Assembly: GCF_019656315.1 (NCBI RefSeq)
Contig: NZ_BPLU01000009.1
Span: 1 to 64,000 of the forward strand
Direction: 5' to 3'
Origin: Flavobacterium sp. UMI-01
Lineage (GTDB): Bacteria > Bacteroidota > Bacteroidia > Flavobacteriales > Flavobacteriaceae
Length of the DNA stretch: 64,000 bases
Of the stretch, positions 19,288 to 27,904 are shown in pieces. How positions within the stretch are numbered: the first letter of the stretch is position 1; each line of letters opens with the position of its first letter. The position numbers were made by a program, and so were the translations under genes. The notes under the pieces are model-generated. The model was not told the DNA's origin. It did not search any database and worked only from the letters and a program-made list of their open reading frames with translations.

Positions 19288-20454
19288 TTAAAATAAGCCA
19301 CTCAAAGGTTTGTTTTTGATGCCAATTTTAGTGTAATCGAAATCTAATTTTTGTTGTAAGATAGAAGCATATACACTTCTAAAGTCGATTTCGTATTTCA
19401 AATCACCATTATCTAAATCAACTAAATTAGGATTGTTTCCAATAATTTTTCCTTTGTTATTTCCGCCGATGATGAACATGGGCGCTGCTTTACCGTGGTC
19501 GGTTCCGTTCTTATTGTCTTTCACACGACGTCCAAATTCTGAGAAAACTACAACGGTAACATTCTGTAATAAGTTGGCTTTCTTTAATTCTTCATAAAAA
19601 CTATACAAAGAATCGTTTAACTCGGTTAATTTGTTGTTATGAGTAGGCAATTGATTGTCGTGAGTGTCAAAACCATTTAATGAGGTGTAATACACTTTTG
19701 AGTTTAAGTTTCCTTTTATCAAACGTGCAATCCATTCCAGGTTTTTACCTAATCCTGTTTTAGGATAAGTCGTTTCGGTGGTAGATTTGGCTAAGGCTTT
19801 TTGAATTTCATCTGAACCTTCAACAACCGAATCAGCAATTTTTCGAACAAAATCCAAGGAAGGATTTTTAGACAACTGGGCACTATCTTCAGCCTCTTTT
19901 TTTATCTTAAAACGCATGGGGTCTTTAACCGTAATTGCATTAGGTTCTTTCCCTTTTAGAGATAAATTATCGGTGTTGTCTATATTGATTCCAGCAATTG
20001 GATTGTGTTCTTTACACTGCAAGTCCAAATAACGGCCTAACCAACCTTCGTTGATGTATTGAGTAGCATCCGAAGCGGTAAGCCAGATTTCTTGTGAGCG
20101 AAAATGGGAACGATTAGGCTGTGGATATCCTACGTTTTGAATTACAGATAAATCACCGTTTTGTAACATTTTAGCAAAACCTTTCAGCGCAGGATGAAAA
20201 GCCATTCCTTTATCAGCAGCCAGTACGTCTTGTTTTGAAAGGGCAATTTTTGGTCTTAAAAAATAATAATTAGGGTCTTCAAAGGGAATAAACGTATTCA
20301 ATCCATCATTTCCACCATTGAGTTGTACAAAAACCACACATTGGTCGCCCATAATTAAATTTTGTTGCGTACCAAAGGCATGTAAAAAATCAGGTAGAAG
20401 TAAGGATCCACCAGTGAAAGTTCCAGTTAGGGCTAAAAAATTTCTTCTATTCAT
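19288..20454 (-). CDS. DUF1501 protein with Tat signal
   Basis: A 388-residue protein of the DUF1501 family, whose fold resembles alkaline phosphatase/sulfatase enzymes. The start, MNRRNFLALTGTFTGGSLLLP, is a good twin-arginine (Tat) signal, so it is likely exported in folded form. Family signatures seen are CVVFVQLNGGNDGLNTFIPFED, SHFRSQEIWLTA, FDTHDNQ and the C-terminal VVVFSEFGRRVKDNKNGTDHGKAAPMFIIGG. It is 12 bp downstream of the DUF1800 gene, its almost constant partner in bacteria, so the two form an operon. The biochemical role of the pair is not established. Confidence 0.87.
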   Translation of the reverse strand: MNRRNFLALTGTFTGGSLLLPDFLHAFGTQQNLIMGDQCVVFVQLNGGNDGLNTFIPFEDPNYYFLRPKIALSKQDVLAADKGMAFHPALKGFAKMLQNGDLSVIQNVGYPQPNRSHFRSQEIWLTASDATQYINEGWLGRYLDLQCKEHNPIAGINIDNTDNLSLKGKEPNAITVKDPMRFKIKKEAEDSAQLSKNPSLDFVRKIADSVVEGSDEIQKALAKSTTETTYPKTGLGKNLEWIARLIKGNLNSKVYYTSLNGFDTHDNQLPTHNNKLTELNDSLYSFYEELKKANLLQNVTVVVFSEFGRRVKDNKNGTDHGKAAPMFIIGGNNKGKIIGNNPNLVDLDNGDLKYEIDFRSVYASILQQKLDFDYTKIGIKNKPLSGLF

Positions 20455-20466
20455 GATGATGGATTT

Positions 20467-21852
20467 TTAGATTAATTGAAATTCGGGTAATTTGATAATG
20501 GTGTTGAATAATCGTAAAACTGCTTGATCTGCATTTTTTGCTTGGACATCAAAATCATATTTGAGTACCGTTTCGAGATCTTTTTGAGTATTACTTTCCA
20601 CTTGAAATAACAATCTATCTGTTAATTCCCCAATGATTTGTTTGTTGTCAGCGCCTTTCCATTCTAGCTTGATAGTCGTTTCTTTTACCTTGGCGTTCTC
20701 TGCTTTTGAGTAGTCTTTTAAGATACGCTGGTTTAATACTTTGCCATTGGTAAGCAAGTAAGCAAGGTTGTTTCGTTGCAAATAGATTTGCGAGGTTAAC
20801 CATGATTTTCCGCCATCCCAACCTTTAACATTGGGCTGATTGAATAAATCCATGTTTTGCTGTTTTAAGAAAAAAGCGAGGTAATTGTTGTTTTTTAAAT
20901 CAATATTTAATTCAGAAACTAATTGAACACTATACTCTAATGGATTTTTTATTTTGGAACCTGCTGTGTTTTTTTCAAATTCCTCTGTGAAAATTTTAGT
21001 CAATAACGGTTTTATTTCATAATCTACAGACCTGAAATAATCTCCATAATAGGTTACTAATTTTTCGCTTGGGTCATCATAAATAAACCATTTTAAGATT
21101 TTGCGCGTCACAAAGTAAGGTGCATTTTTTTGTTGAAAAATGATATCTACCATTTCGTCCACTTTGAAAATACCTTTTTGTCCAAAATAAGTAATCGTGT
21201 CGTTGTCCATAAAGGGCTTGTAGTAAGTCGCTTTTTTGTCGCCAATGCTCAAGCCAGCGAGACCTTTAGCACCATTTTGGATGTCGTCTTCGGTATAATT
21301 TCCAATACCAATAGTAAAAAGTTCCAGCAATTCACGACTTAAATTCTCGTTTATTTTTCCTTTTTTATTGTCGTTGTTGTCTAGATAACGCACAACAGCA
21401 TTGGATTGAACCATTTGTTTGGTAAGTTCTCTAAAGTTACCAAAAGCGTTTTCTCTTAAAATTTGATTGTGCTGATAAATCCAATAATTGTTTTTTACTT
21501 TTTGAAAAGTAGCCACATAATGGTTATGCCAGAAACAAACCATTTTCTCTCGTAAGGGAAATTCGTCAGACATCATTTTGTCTAACCACCACGATTTCAG
21601 TTCAACGTTGGTTTCAATTCCTTCTTTTAGAATTTGTCTTTTGGCTTCTTGATCCCCGTCTTTTATTTTTTGTCTCACCTCTTTTAACTCAGCCATGGTT
21701 TTGGGGCTGTTATCAAGTAAGCTTGGGATTTTTTTGTCAATTGGTGCTTGGAAAGATTGTTCCAAAAATTTTTGTATCCCTAATTTTTCGATTACAGGAG
21801 CTTGTTTATTTGAAAAACCTAATCGTAGCGACCACAGCGAATTGCGATTCAT
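20467..21852 (-). CDS. DUF1800 protein, partner of DUF1501
   Basis: A 461-residue member of the DUF1800 family. The N-terminal half holds the diagnostic EFPLREKMVCFWHNHYVATFQKVKN, then NLSRELLELFTIGIGNYTEDDIQNGAKGLAG, and ends with the family C-terminal region (VKGWDGGKSWLTSQIYLQRNNL). I see no signal peptide on the chosen ATG, which is unusual beside a Tat-exported partner; some of these proteins may be co-exported or membrane-associated. It is the first gene of the two-gene operon. The function is unknown. Confidence 0.85.
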   Translation of the reverse strand: MNRNSLWSLRLGFSNKQAPVIEKLGIQKFLEQSFQAPIDKKIPSLLDNSPKTMAELKEVRQKIKDGDQEAKRQILKEGIETNVELKSWWLDKMMSDEFPLREKMVCFWHNHYVATFQKVKNNYWIYQHNQILRENAFGNFRELTKQMVQSNAVVRYLDNNDNKKGKINENLSRELLELFTIGIGNYTEDDIQNGAKGLAGLSIGDKKATYYKPFMDNDTITYFGQKGIFKVDEMVDIIFQQKNAPYFVTRKILKWFIYDDPSEKLVTYYGDYFRSVDYEIKPLLTKIFTEEFEKNTAGSKIKNPLEYSVQLVSELNIDLKNNNYLAFFLKQQNMDLFNQPNVKGWDGGKSWLTSQIYLQRNNLAYLLTNGKVLNQRILKDYSKAENAKVKETTIKLEWKGADNKQIIGELTDRLLFQVESNTQKDLETVLKYDFDVQAKNADQAVLRLFNTIIKLPEFQLI

Positions 21853-21973
21853 AACTTTTTTATTTTTTAGGTTAATAGCACTGTTTTCAAAAAGGCATAA
21901 GAGGTCTTTTATAGAACAGTTTTTTTTAATAGGTTGTTCTATAGGATGCTAATTTGCGAAAAAGGTTTAAAGC

Positions 21974-22372
21974 TTAAGAATTTTTTTTGATAATGCCACT
22001 CAAATGTACTTTTAACGCTTGAACGGATATGCTAATTTCCCAAAATGAAAGCCCCAATGAAATCAACAAGCTGAACAAACTAAAACCAAATAAATACAAC
22101 GCAATTTCTTGTTGGTTGATGTACAAAAGCAACATTGAAAATACCGATAAAAACAAACTACAAACACCAAATAATTGCATGTAACGAATTAGTGTTAGTC
22201 TTAAATTAAGGTTTTTAATTTCTAATAAAATGATGCGGCTTTCTTCTTTTTCGTAGGTGTCTTTTAAACTTCTTACAATAGTGGCCACAGTCAAAAAACG
22301 ATTTGTATAAGCCAATAATATTAAGGAAGTGGCAGAGAATAATAAGGCCGGTGTTTCTATTTGTAAGGTCAT
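21974..22372 (-). CDS. DUF2721 membrane protein
   Basis: A 132-residue integral membrane protein of the DUF2721 family with three hydrophobic segments: near the N-terminus (ALLFSATSLILLAYTNRFLTVATIV), in the middle (YMQLFGVCSLFLSVFSMLLLYI) and near the end (ALYLFGFSLFSLLISLGLSFWEISISVQAL). A charged cytoplasmic loop (RSLKDTYEKEESRIILLEIKNLNLR) lies between segments one and two and is the best-conserved part of the family. The role is unknown. An upstream in-frame ATG exists in another frame only, so the start is not in doubt. Confidence 0.8.
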   Translation of the reverse strand: MTLQIETPALLFSATSLILLAYTNRFLTVATIVRSLKDTYEKEESRIILLEIKNLNLRLTLIRYMQLFGVCSLFLSVFSMLLLYINQQEIALYLFGFSLFSLLISLGLSFWEISISVQALKVHLSGIIKKNS

Positions 22373-22549
22373 GAGCGTCTTTAAATAATTGCGTGTTGCT
22401 CAAAGTTCGTGATTCTAATTTAAAAAAAAGCATGTCCATAAAACAAAATGACCTATAGCCTAAAGTTTTCTGATTTTGACTTGCTTAGAATTTTAGGGTA
22501 GTTGCTCGATGCTAGTGATACAGATGGGTTCTTTTGAAGTGTGGGGTAT

Positions 22550-23080
22550 TTAAGCTAGTAATTTTTTTATCAAATCCAGGTTGGTGGAGTTGTCATTCTT
22601 GATTGTCAAAAAATATTTAGTTTGCCAATGTTGTGTTTTTTGAGCTTGTTTATTTGTGGTAATGTCCCAAGGTGGATAAACTCTAATGCCACGTTTGCCT
22701 TCTGTGCTGTTTTGAGTTATTATACCTTTATCCGCTAGAACCGATTTTGGAAAAATAAACTGTCCAAAGTTTTCGTTATACCTAGTTGTAATAATTACAA
22801 AATCAAAAGGATCCGTATTGTCAAATGGTTTTGTTATTCCTTTTTTGTTTCGTTTCCAAATCGTTACAAACTGCCCTGTTTTTGTTGGAGTCATTTTAGA
22901 AATTCGTTGTTCAATTCTCTTGCCGTTGAGGACAAAAGTACAAGCTCCATATTCTTTGCTTTCTGAGTTTTGTATCAAGTTTTTGAATTCAAAATCACAT
23001 TTGTCATATACTAATTCTTTTGCGATTTTTAGGTCGCTGTAAATTGAGTTTAAAAGCGTCAAAGTGTTTTCTGTTGTCAT
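22550..23080 (-). CDS. MepB-like protein
   Basis: A 176-residue soluble protein of the MepB family, named after a gene beside the staphylococcal multidrug exporter mepA; its biochemical role is not known. The family features visible are CDFEFKNLIQNSESKEYGACTFVLNGKRIEQRISKMTPTKTGQFVTIWKRN, FDFVIITTRYNENFGQFIFPKSVLADKGI and GKRGIRVYPPWDITTNKQAQKTQHWQTKYFL. It lies in the first accessory islet, between the core gene DUF2721 and the toxin-antitoxin pair, so horizontal acquisition is likely. Weak inverted-repeat similarity flanks it too, near 22515 and 23090. Confidence 0.82.
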   Translation of the reverse strand: MTTENTLTLLNSIYSDLKIAKELVYDKCDFEFKNLIQNSESKEYGACTFVLNGKRIEQRISKMTPTKTGQFVTIWKRNKKGITKPFDNTDPFDFVIITTRYNENFGQFIFPKSVLADKGIITQNSTEGKRGIRVYPPWDITTNKQAQKTQHWQTKYFLTIKNDNSTNLDLIKKLLA

Positions 23081-23227
23081 TTATGCTGTCACTATTATGT
23101 TATTCCGCTTTGCATTGTCAGGAGACTTTGGGGATAATTTCGTTAGTAAGGAACTTTTAAAATTGCGCAAAATCAGAGACGTTTGCGAAGCACTTATAAT
23201 AATGTTTAGGCACAGTCGAAAAGGGGG

Positions 23228-23274
23228 GGCTTTTTACAACCTGGAAACTGCACTTTTAAGGCTCTTTATTTTTG
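23228..23274. repeat. Islet border repeat, copy 1
   Basis: A 47-bp stretch that matches 30372-30418 at 37 of 47 positions without gaps. It lies about 55 bp downstream of the antitoxin stop, read on the minus strand. The second copy lies downstream of another leftward accessory gene. Confidence 0.6.
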
Positions 23275-23312
23275 AATCCTAAATTCTTGTGGGGGGTGCA
23301 ACGGCTACGTGT

Positions 23313-23327
23313 GTTGGCAGATGTAGC
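23313..23327. repeat. Left inverted repeat of the toxin-antitoxin module
   Basis: GTTGGCAGATGTAGC, matching the reverse complement of the right copy at 24031-24045 in 14 of 15 bases. It ends just outside the antitoxin stop codon, so the pair brackets both genes tightly. Confidence 0.7.
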
Positions 23328-23328
23328 T

Positions 23329-23619
23329 TTATAGTTCGATTTGGATTTTTACTTTTCCTCCAAGTCCTTTTTCAACTATGTCATATAAAGTTTTAAGAGT
23401 TAAATTACTTCCGTTATTTTCAATTCTAGATATATATTCTCTTTTTTTTGCAACTAATTCGCCCAATTCAGTTTGCGTCAAATGCTTTTCTTCACGAGCT
23501 TTTTTCAAAAGTAAACCAATTTTAAAACCTTGGAATTCTCTTTCAAGTTCGTCACGTCTTTCGGTTCCTTTTTCACCGTAAACATTATTTTTAATTTCTT
23601 TCCAACTTTTAGTTTCCAT
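23329..23619 (-). CDS. HigA-like antitoxin, XRE-family regulator
   Basis: A 96-residue protein with a helix-turn-helix of the XRE/Cro type at about residues 32-86 (FKIGLLLKKAREEKHLTQTELGELVAKKREYISRIENNGSNLTLKTLYDIVEKGL). It follows the toxin gene by two bases, so the order is toxin then antitoxin as in HigBA systems. It should bind the toxin and its own promoter to repress the operon. The N-terminal 30 residues are basic and could be the toxin-binding segment. The module sits within short inverted repeats and is likely mobile. Confidence 0.85.
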   Translation of the reverse strand: METKSWKEIKNNVYGEKGTERRDELEREFQGFKIGLLLKKAREEKHLTQTELGELVAKKREYISRIENNGSNLTLKTLYDIVEKGLGGKVKIQIEL

Positions 23620-23621
23620 AA

Positions 23622-23963
23622 TTATTTAGATTTTTCATTGTAATATTTTGTCATTAAGCCCAAAGCTTTTTCAATTTCATTTTTTGGTGTTTTCTGCGTT
23701 TTCTTTTGAAATCCATTTAACAGAATCACAAGTTTTCCATTGTCAAAGAAACAAAACACTCTCCAGATATTAGAACCAAGTTGGATTCGTGCTTCATATA
23801 AGCCGTTTGTTCCTTCCATTGATTTTAAATAGTTTGAAGGAACTCTTTCTAAAGTTTCGATAGCTTCAATTATTTTGAATATTTTATCTTGAACCTTTTT
23901 TGGTTGTTCTAAGAGAAAACTTTCAAAGTGATTTTCAAATGCTATAACTTCACGTACTTTCAT
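23622..23963 (-). CDS. HigB/RelE-superfamily toxin
   Basis: A 113-residue basic protein of the RelE/ParE superfamily, closest to the phage Gp49/HigB type. Such toxins cut mRNA, usually on the ribosome. Key features are VQDKIFKIIEAIETLERVPSNYLKSMEGTNGLYEARIQLGSNIWRVFCFFDNGKLVILLNGFQKKTQKTPKNEIEKALGLMTKYY. The loop GLYEARIQLGSNIWRVFCFFD with Arg and Tyr is the usual core, and the FQKKTQKTP segment carries the basic catalytic face. It is the first gene of the pair; the antitoxin follows after two bases. Confidence 0.87.
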   Translation of the reverse strand: MKVREVIAFENHFESFLLEQPKKVQDKIFKIIEAIETLERVPSNYLKSMEGTNGLYEARIQLGSNIWRVFCFFDNGKLVILLNGFQKKTQKTPKNEIEKALGLMTKYYNEKSK

Positions 23964-24030
23964 TTTTTCAAAGGTAACTTAAAAGTTACTTTATTTCCAA
24001 ATTTTTAGTTGTTTATTTTAGTCCGGCGGT

Positions 24031-24045
24031 GCTATATCTGCCAAC
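24031..24045. repeat. Right inverted repeat of the toxin-antitoxin module
   Basis: GCTATATCTGCCAAC, the right partner of 23313-23327 (14 of 15 paired bases). It lies about 70 bp upstream of the toxin start, so the promoter of the pair lies inside the bracketed unit. Confidence 0.7.
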
Positions 24046-24246
24046 TCATAAATATCTTCAACTCAATTGCGGTAATCGAACTATTTTTAGTCTAGATTTA
24101 AGAAATTGAGTTGCATTTCATTTGTTTTCAAATATAATTAAAATTAAGAATTAACTTAAGTTTGCTTTTGATACTTTTCAAAAACATATTCTTTTTTAGA
24201 CACATTAGAACAGCAAACCGTAATTGAGTAAAATAACCATGATTTT

Positions 24247-24351
24247 TAGCCCCGATAGCAGTGAAAATCCTCTTGTATGGCGATAGCAAATACAAGAGAT
24301 TGTAACGAATAGCGGGAGAGTTAATCAATAGAAACCAAATCGTTCTGCTTC
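24247..24351 (+). repeat. 105-bp intergenic element, copy A
   Basis: One of three copies, all 105 bp long (others at 32619-32723 and, inverted, 40315-40419). It begins TAGCCCCGAT and ends with CTGCTTC. The central hairpin is CTCTTGTAT (24270-24278) against ATACAAGAG (24290-24298) around an 11-nt loop. The flanks outside the hairpin are more conserved than the stem. It lies between the toxin-antitoxin module and the htpG terminator. Confidence 0.75.
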
Positions 24352-24363
24352 AATACAAAAAAA

Positions 24364-24389
24364 AACCTGCCAGTTTGCACTAGCAGGTT
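24364..24389 (-). terminator. htpG terminator
   Basis: A 7-bp stem AACCTGC/GCAGGTT around a 12-nt loop. On the minus strand it is followed by a run of T, about 80 bp after the htpG stop. Confidence 0.8.
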
Positions 24390-24471
24390 GGTTTTGTTAT
24401 TCTTGAAGATTCCGAAACAAGTTCGGAATAAGCGATTCACGCCATTTTATGCCATAAAATGGGTTCTCTAT

Positions 24472-26358
24472 TTATTTAATCAATTCAAAACTACGTTTTA
24501 CGAAGGCAGTCAAGGCTTCACCTTTTAATAAGTTTTGAGATAGTTTAGCCAAATCAAGGGCTTGTTTTACCAAACTTTCTTGAGCGGTTTTATCAGTGTT
24601 GTTCAAAATACTGCTGGCCAATTCAGAGTTGGTGTTCACCACTAAATTGTACATTTCTGGCATGTTGCCCATTCCGAACATTCCGCCACCACCGGATTGA
24701 CTCATTTCTTTCATACGACGCATAAACTCAGGTTGCGTGATGATAAATGGCGCGGCTTGACTGTCCAAAGCTTGTAATTGAACTGTATAGTTTTGTTTTG
24801 GAACGATGGCTTCAACAACTGATTTTAAGTTGTTTTGTTCGTCTTCTGATAATTTTGAAATGGCAGCTTCTTCTTTTTTGATTAAGTTGTCAATATGATC
24901 AGCATCCACACGAGCAAAAGTCAAATCTTTATTGTCGCTCTCAATTTTTTGAATCAAGTGCGCAATGATAGGTGAGTCTAATAATAGTACTTCGTATCCT
25001 TTTTCTTGTGCAATTTCGATGTACGAATGTTGTGCTTCTTTGTTTCCTGCATACAGTACTACGGTTTTACCGTCTTTGTCTGTTTGTTTTTCTTTGATTG
25101 CTTCTTTAAGTTCCTCTAACGTGAAGAATTTGTCATCAACGGTTGGGTACAATACAAAAGCACCTGCTTTTTCGTAGAATTTGTCTTCGGATAGCATTCC
25201 GTATTCCAACACGATTTTGATATCGTTCCATTTCTTTTCAAATTCAGCACGGTTTTCATTGAAAAGTGATTTTAATTTATCAGCGACTTTACGGGTGATG
25301 TAGTTGGAAATCTTTTTCACTGCACCATCCGCTTGTAAGCTAGAACGAGACACGTTCAATGGAATGTCTGGAGAGTCAATAACTCCTTTCAACATCGTCA
25401 AGAATTCAGGTACAATTCCTTCTACGTTATCGGTAACATACACTTGGTTTTGGTACAACTGAATTTTGTCTTTTTGGATTTGCATGTCAGCCCCTAATTT
25501 TGGGAAATACAAAATACCAGTAAGGTTGAATGGGTAGTCAACATTCAAATGAATGTGAAATAAAGGCTCTTCAAACTGCATTGGGTACATTTCGTGGTAG
25601 AAACCTTTGTAATCCTCATCGGTTAATTCTGTTGGCGCTTTAGTCCATGCAGGATTGGTGTTGTTGATGATGTTGTCCACTTCGATAGTCTCAGGAGTAT
25701 AATCTTCAGGAGCATCTTCTGGTTTAGGAAGTGTTTCTTTTTTGGTTCCAAATTTAATTGGAATAGGCATGAACTTATTGTATTTGTTTAAAAGTTCACG
25801 AATTTTAAATTCTTCTAAAAATTCTAATGAATCTTCGGCGATGTGTAAGATGATTTCAGTACCTCTTGAAGTTTTGTCAGCAGGTTCTAATGAAAATTCA
25901 GGACTTCCGTCGCAAATCCAGTGTGCTGCTGGCTCGTCTTTGTATGATTTGGTGATAATTTCCACTTTGGAAGCGACCATAAAGGCAGAGTAGAATCCAA
26001 GACCAAAATGACCAATGATGCCAGAGTCTTTAGCGGTGTCTTTGTATTTTTCTAAAAATTCTTCAGCACCAGAAAAAGCCAGTTGATTAATGTATTTTTC
26101 TACTTCATCAGCTGTCATACCAATACCTTGGTCAATAATGTGCAGTTTTTTGCCTTCTTTGTCAATTTTTACTTCAATAATGGGATTGCCATATTCAACT
26201 TGGGCTTCGCCAATACTGATGAGGTGTTTTAACTTAGTGGTTGCATCTGTCCCATTCGAAATTAATTCACGTAAGAAAATCTCGTGATCACTATAAAGGA
26301 ACTTCTTGATTAATGGGAAGATGTTTTCTACTGAAACATTAATTTTTCCTGTTGTCAT
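24472..26358 (-). CDS. htpG: Molecular chaperone HtpG (Hsp90)
   Basis: Bacterial Hsp90, an ATP-driven dimeric chaperone of the cytoplasm that remodels late-folding client proteins. The 628 residues match the usual length. N-terminal motifs are INVSVENIFPLIKKFLYSDHEIFLRELISNGTDATTKLKHL (ATP-binding, with the Asn and catalytic Glu), IIDQGIGMT and GHFGLGFYSAFMVA. The middle domain carries LNVSRSSLQAD with the Arg that closes the ATP site. A Gly/Met-rich segment MSQSGGGGMFGMGNMPE sits in the C-terminal dimerisation domain. It stands alone with a terminator. No CIRCE-type or other heat-shock operator was recognised upstream. Confidence 0.95.
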   Translation of the reverse strand: MTTGKINVSVENIFPLIKKFLYSDHEIFLRELISNGTDATTKLKHLISIGEAQVEYGNPIIEVKIDKEGKKLHIIDQGIGMTADEVEKYINQLAFSGAEEFLEKYKDTAKDSGIIGHFGLGFYSAFMVASKVEIITKSYKDEPAAHWICDGSPEFSLEPADKTSRGTEIILHIAEDSLEFLEEFKIRELLNKYNKFMPIPIKFGTKKETLPKPEDAPEDYTPETIEVDNIINNTNPAWTKAPTELTDEDYKGFYHEMYPMQFEEPLFHIHLNVDYPFNLTGILYFPKLGADMQIQKDKIQLYQNQVYVTDNVEGIVPEFLTMLKGVIDSPDIPLNVSRSSLQADGAVKKISNYITRKVADKLKSLFNENRAEFEKKWNDIKIVLEYGMLSEDKFYEKAGAFVLYPTVDDKFFTLEELKEAIKEKQTDKDGKTVVLYAGNKEAQHSYIEIAQEKGYEVLLLDSPIIAHLIQKIESDNKDLTFARVDADHIDNLIKKEEAAISKLSEDEQNNLKSVVEAIVPKQNYTVQLQALDSQAAPFIITQPEFMRRMKEMSQSGGGGMFGMGNMPEMYNLVVNTNSELASSILNNTDKTAQESLVKQALDLAKLSQNLLKGEALTAFVKRSFELIK

Positions 26359-26475
26359 ATTTAAAATTTTTATAATGGGTTTTACAATCTAAATCGGTTA
26401 TAGTCAAATAAAATACCAATTGTAATCAAGGTGACAAAATGGCGTACTGAAAATATTGGAATAAAAAAAGGGAAT

Positions 26476-26511
26476 TTTGAAACTTAATTAATAGGGATGG
26501 TTGTATCTTTG
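26476..26511 (+). promoter_or_regulatory. Possible promoter of the lipocalin-like gene
   Basis: A TATCTTTG box at 26504-26511 matches the Bacteroidota -7 consensus TAnnTTTG, 30 bp before the start codon. The nearest upstream TTTG (26476-26479) is 24 bp away, longer than the usual spacing of about 19, so the -33 assignment is uncertain. Confidence 0.4.
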
Positions 26512-26540
26512 TGTGAGTTTAACTATAAAATGATATCCTA

Positions 26541-27017
26541 ATGAAAAAAATTATTTTAATCGGCGCTATGTCTTTAATGCTGTTTGCTTGTAAAACAAGT
26601 TCGATTACCAATACCAAATTGGATAAAAAATCAGAAGTTGCAATGAAAGGGAACTGGGTCATTACTTCGGTAACCTATCCAGGTTCTGATTATATCAAAG
26701 TGAATTCATTTCAACTAGCAGATTCAAAATGTTTTGAAGGAAGTGCTTGGAAGTTGGTTTCCAATAATAATAAAGGAACAATGGATTTAACTAGTGCCAA
26801 TTGTGCGGCTTTCAGTTCGCCTATTACTTGGTTTGTAAATCAAGAAGGGCAATTTGTCTTGAAAGTTTTAAATGCGGGTGAAAAAGCTAAAAAAGTAAGA
26901 GACGGCTATGTCTTGACGGTAGCTAATCAAACAGAAACTTCTTTCCAATTGATTGATAAAATCAATGTAGGAGGAAAAATGACTGATGTTGTGTATCAAT
27001 TTCAAAAAACAAATTAA
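26541..27017 (+). CDS. Lipocalin-like lipoprotein
   Basis: A 158-residue predicted lipoprotein: the signal peptide ends LMLFACK, giving lipidated Cys17. The mature part (KGNWVITSVTYPGSDYIKVNSFQLADSKCFEGSAWKLVSNNNKGTMDLTSANCAAF...) resembles the short lipocalin-like beta-barrel proteins that are common in Flavobacterium, with two cysteines at SKCFEG and SANCAAF that could form a disulfide. The final strand is TDVVYQFQKT. The OmpA-like gene starts 16 bp after it, so the two are probably co-transcribed and act in the same envelope layer. The ligand is unknown. Confidence 0.75.
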   Translation: MKKIILIGAMSLMLFACKTSSITNTKLDKKSEVAMKGNWVITSVTYPGSDYIKVNSFQLADSKCFEGSAWKLVSNNNKGTMDLTSANCAAFSSPITWFVNQEGQFVLKVLNAGEKAKKVRDGYVLTVANQTETSFQLIDKINVGGKMTDVVYQFQKTN

Positions 27018-27033
27018 TTAAAATAAAAAGAGT

Positions 27034-27732
27034 ATGAAAAAGTTTTCAATTATAGCTTTGGCATTGGTAATGTCAGTTGGATCCGTATTTACAAGTTGTG
27101 AATCCATTAAAAATACAAATAAAACGCAAAGAGGTGCTGGTATCGGTGCTGTAGCCGGTGCGGTTATTGGTGGCGTTTTAGGAAATAACCTGGGTAAAGG
27201 TGGTAATGGTGCCATGGGTGCTGTACTTGGTGGTGTTGTAGGTGGAGTTGCTGGTGGTGTTATTGGTAACAAAATGGACAAACAAGCACGCCAAATTGAC
27301 CAAGCGCTACCTGGTGCAGAAGTAGAAAGAGTAGGGGAAGGAATCAAATTAGTGTTGAATGAAAATGCAGTACGTTTTGATACCAATAAATCTACTTTGA
27401 CAGCTACTGCAAAAGCGAATTTGGATAAATTAGTTCCTGTTTTTCAAGAGTATGCTGATACTAATATTACTATCTTTGGTTACACTGATAGTACAGGTTC
27501 TGCTGATTATAACTTGAAATTATCAGGAGAAAGAGCGGCTTCGGTAAAAAGTTATTTGGCTTCAAAAGGATTAAAATCTTCAAGATTTACAGTTACAGGT
27601 TTAGGAATTGCTGATCCAATTGGTGATAACGGAACTGCTGAAGGTAGAAGTAAAAACCGTCGTGTAGAGTTTGCTATTACTGCAAATGAGAAAATGTTAG
27701 AAGACGCGCAAAAAGAAGCGAACAAACAATAA
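27034..27732 (+). CDS. OmpA-family peptidoglycan-binding lipoprotein with glycine zipper
   Basis: A 232-residue envelope protein with three parts. The signal peptide ends SVFTSCE (lipidated Cys22). A glycine-zipper region (about 37-85, GAGIGAVAGAVIGGVLGNNLG...) is likely to insert in or associate with a membrane. A C-terminal OmpA domain (about 105-222) has the peptidoglycan-binding motif TIFGYTDSTGSADYNLKLSGERAASVKSYL and ends GRSKNRRVEFAI. It probably links the outer membrane to the cell wall. It follows the lipocalin-like gene by 16 bp and has its own terminator. Confidence 0.88.
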   Translation: MKKFSIIALALVMSVGSVFTSCESIKNTNKTQRGAGIGAVAGAVIGGVLGNNLGKGGNGAMGAVLGGVVGGVAGGVIGNKMDKQARQIDQALPGAEVERVGEGIKLVLNENAVRFDTNKSTLTATAKANLDKLVPVFQEYADTNITIFGYTDSTGSADYNLKLSGERAASVKSYLASKGLKSSRFTVTGLGIADPIGDNGTAEGRSKNRRVEFAITANEKMLEDAQKEANKQ

Positions 27733-27756
27733 AAACAGCTTTAGCTATAAAGATTA

Positions 27757-27788
27757 AAAGGATTTTCAAACTACTGAAAATCCTTTTT
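27757..27788 (+). terminator. Terminator after OmpA-like gene
   Basis: An 11-bp stem AAAGGATTTTC/GAAAATCCTTT with an 8-nt loop and a following run of T. It ends the lipocalin-OmpA unit. Confidence 0.82.
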
Positions 27789-27904
27789 TTATGAGAACAT
27801 TTCAAAGATAAGTTGTGCTTTGATATTTGGAAATCTTATAGGGTTATGCACCGTATTTGATGAAAGAAATCTATCTTTGCACACTCAAAAAATAATACAT
27901 TACA

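Noticed and set aside
22440..24045. A complete integron or transposon in the first islet
   Set aside because: No integrase, transposase or target-site duplication was found; only cassette-like ends are visible.
24128..24328. Minus-strand reading frame of 66 codons between the toxin and htpG
   Set aside because: It runs across copy A of the 105-bp element and resembles no protein.
27018..27386. Minus-strand reading frame opposite the OmpA-like gene
   Set aside because: Pro/Thr-rich antisense of the glycine zipper, an artefact of codon composition.
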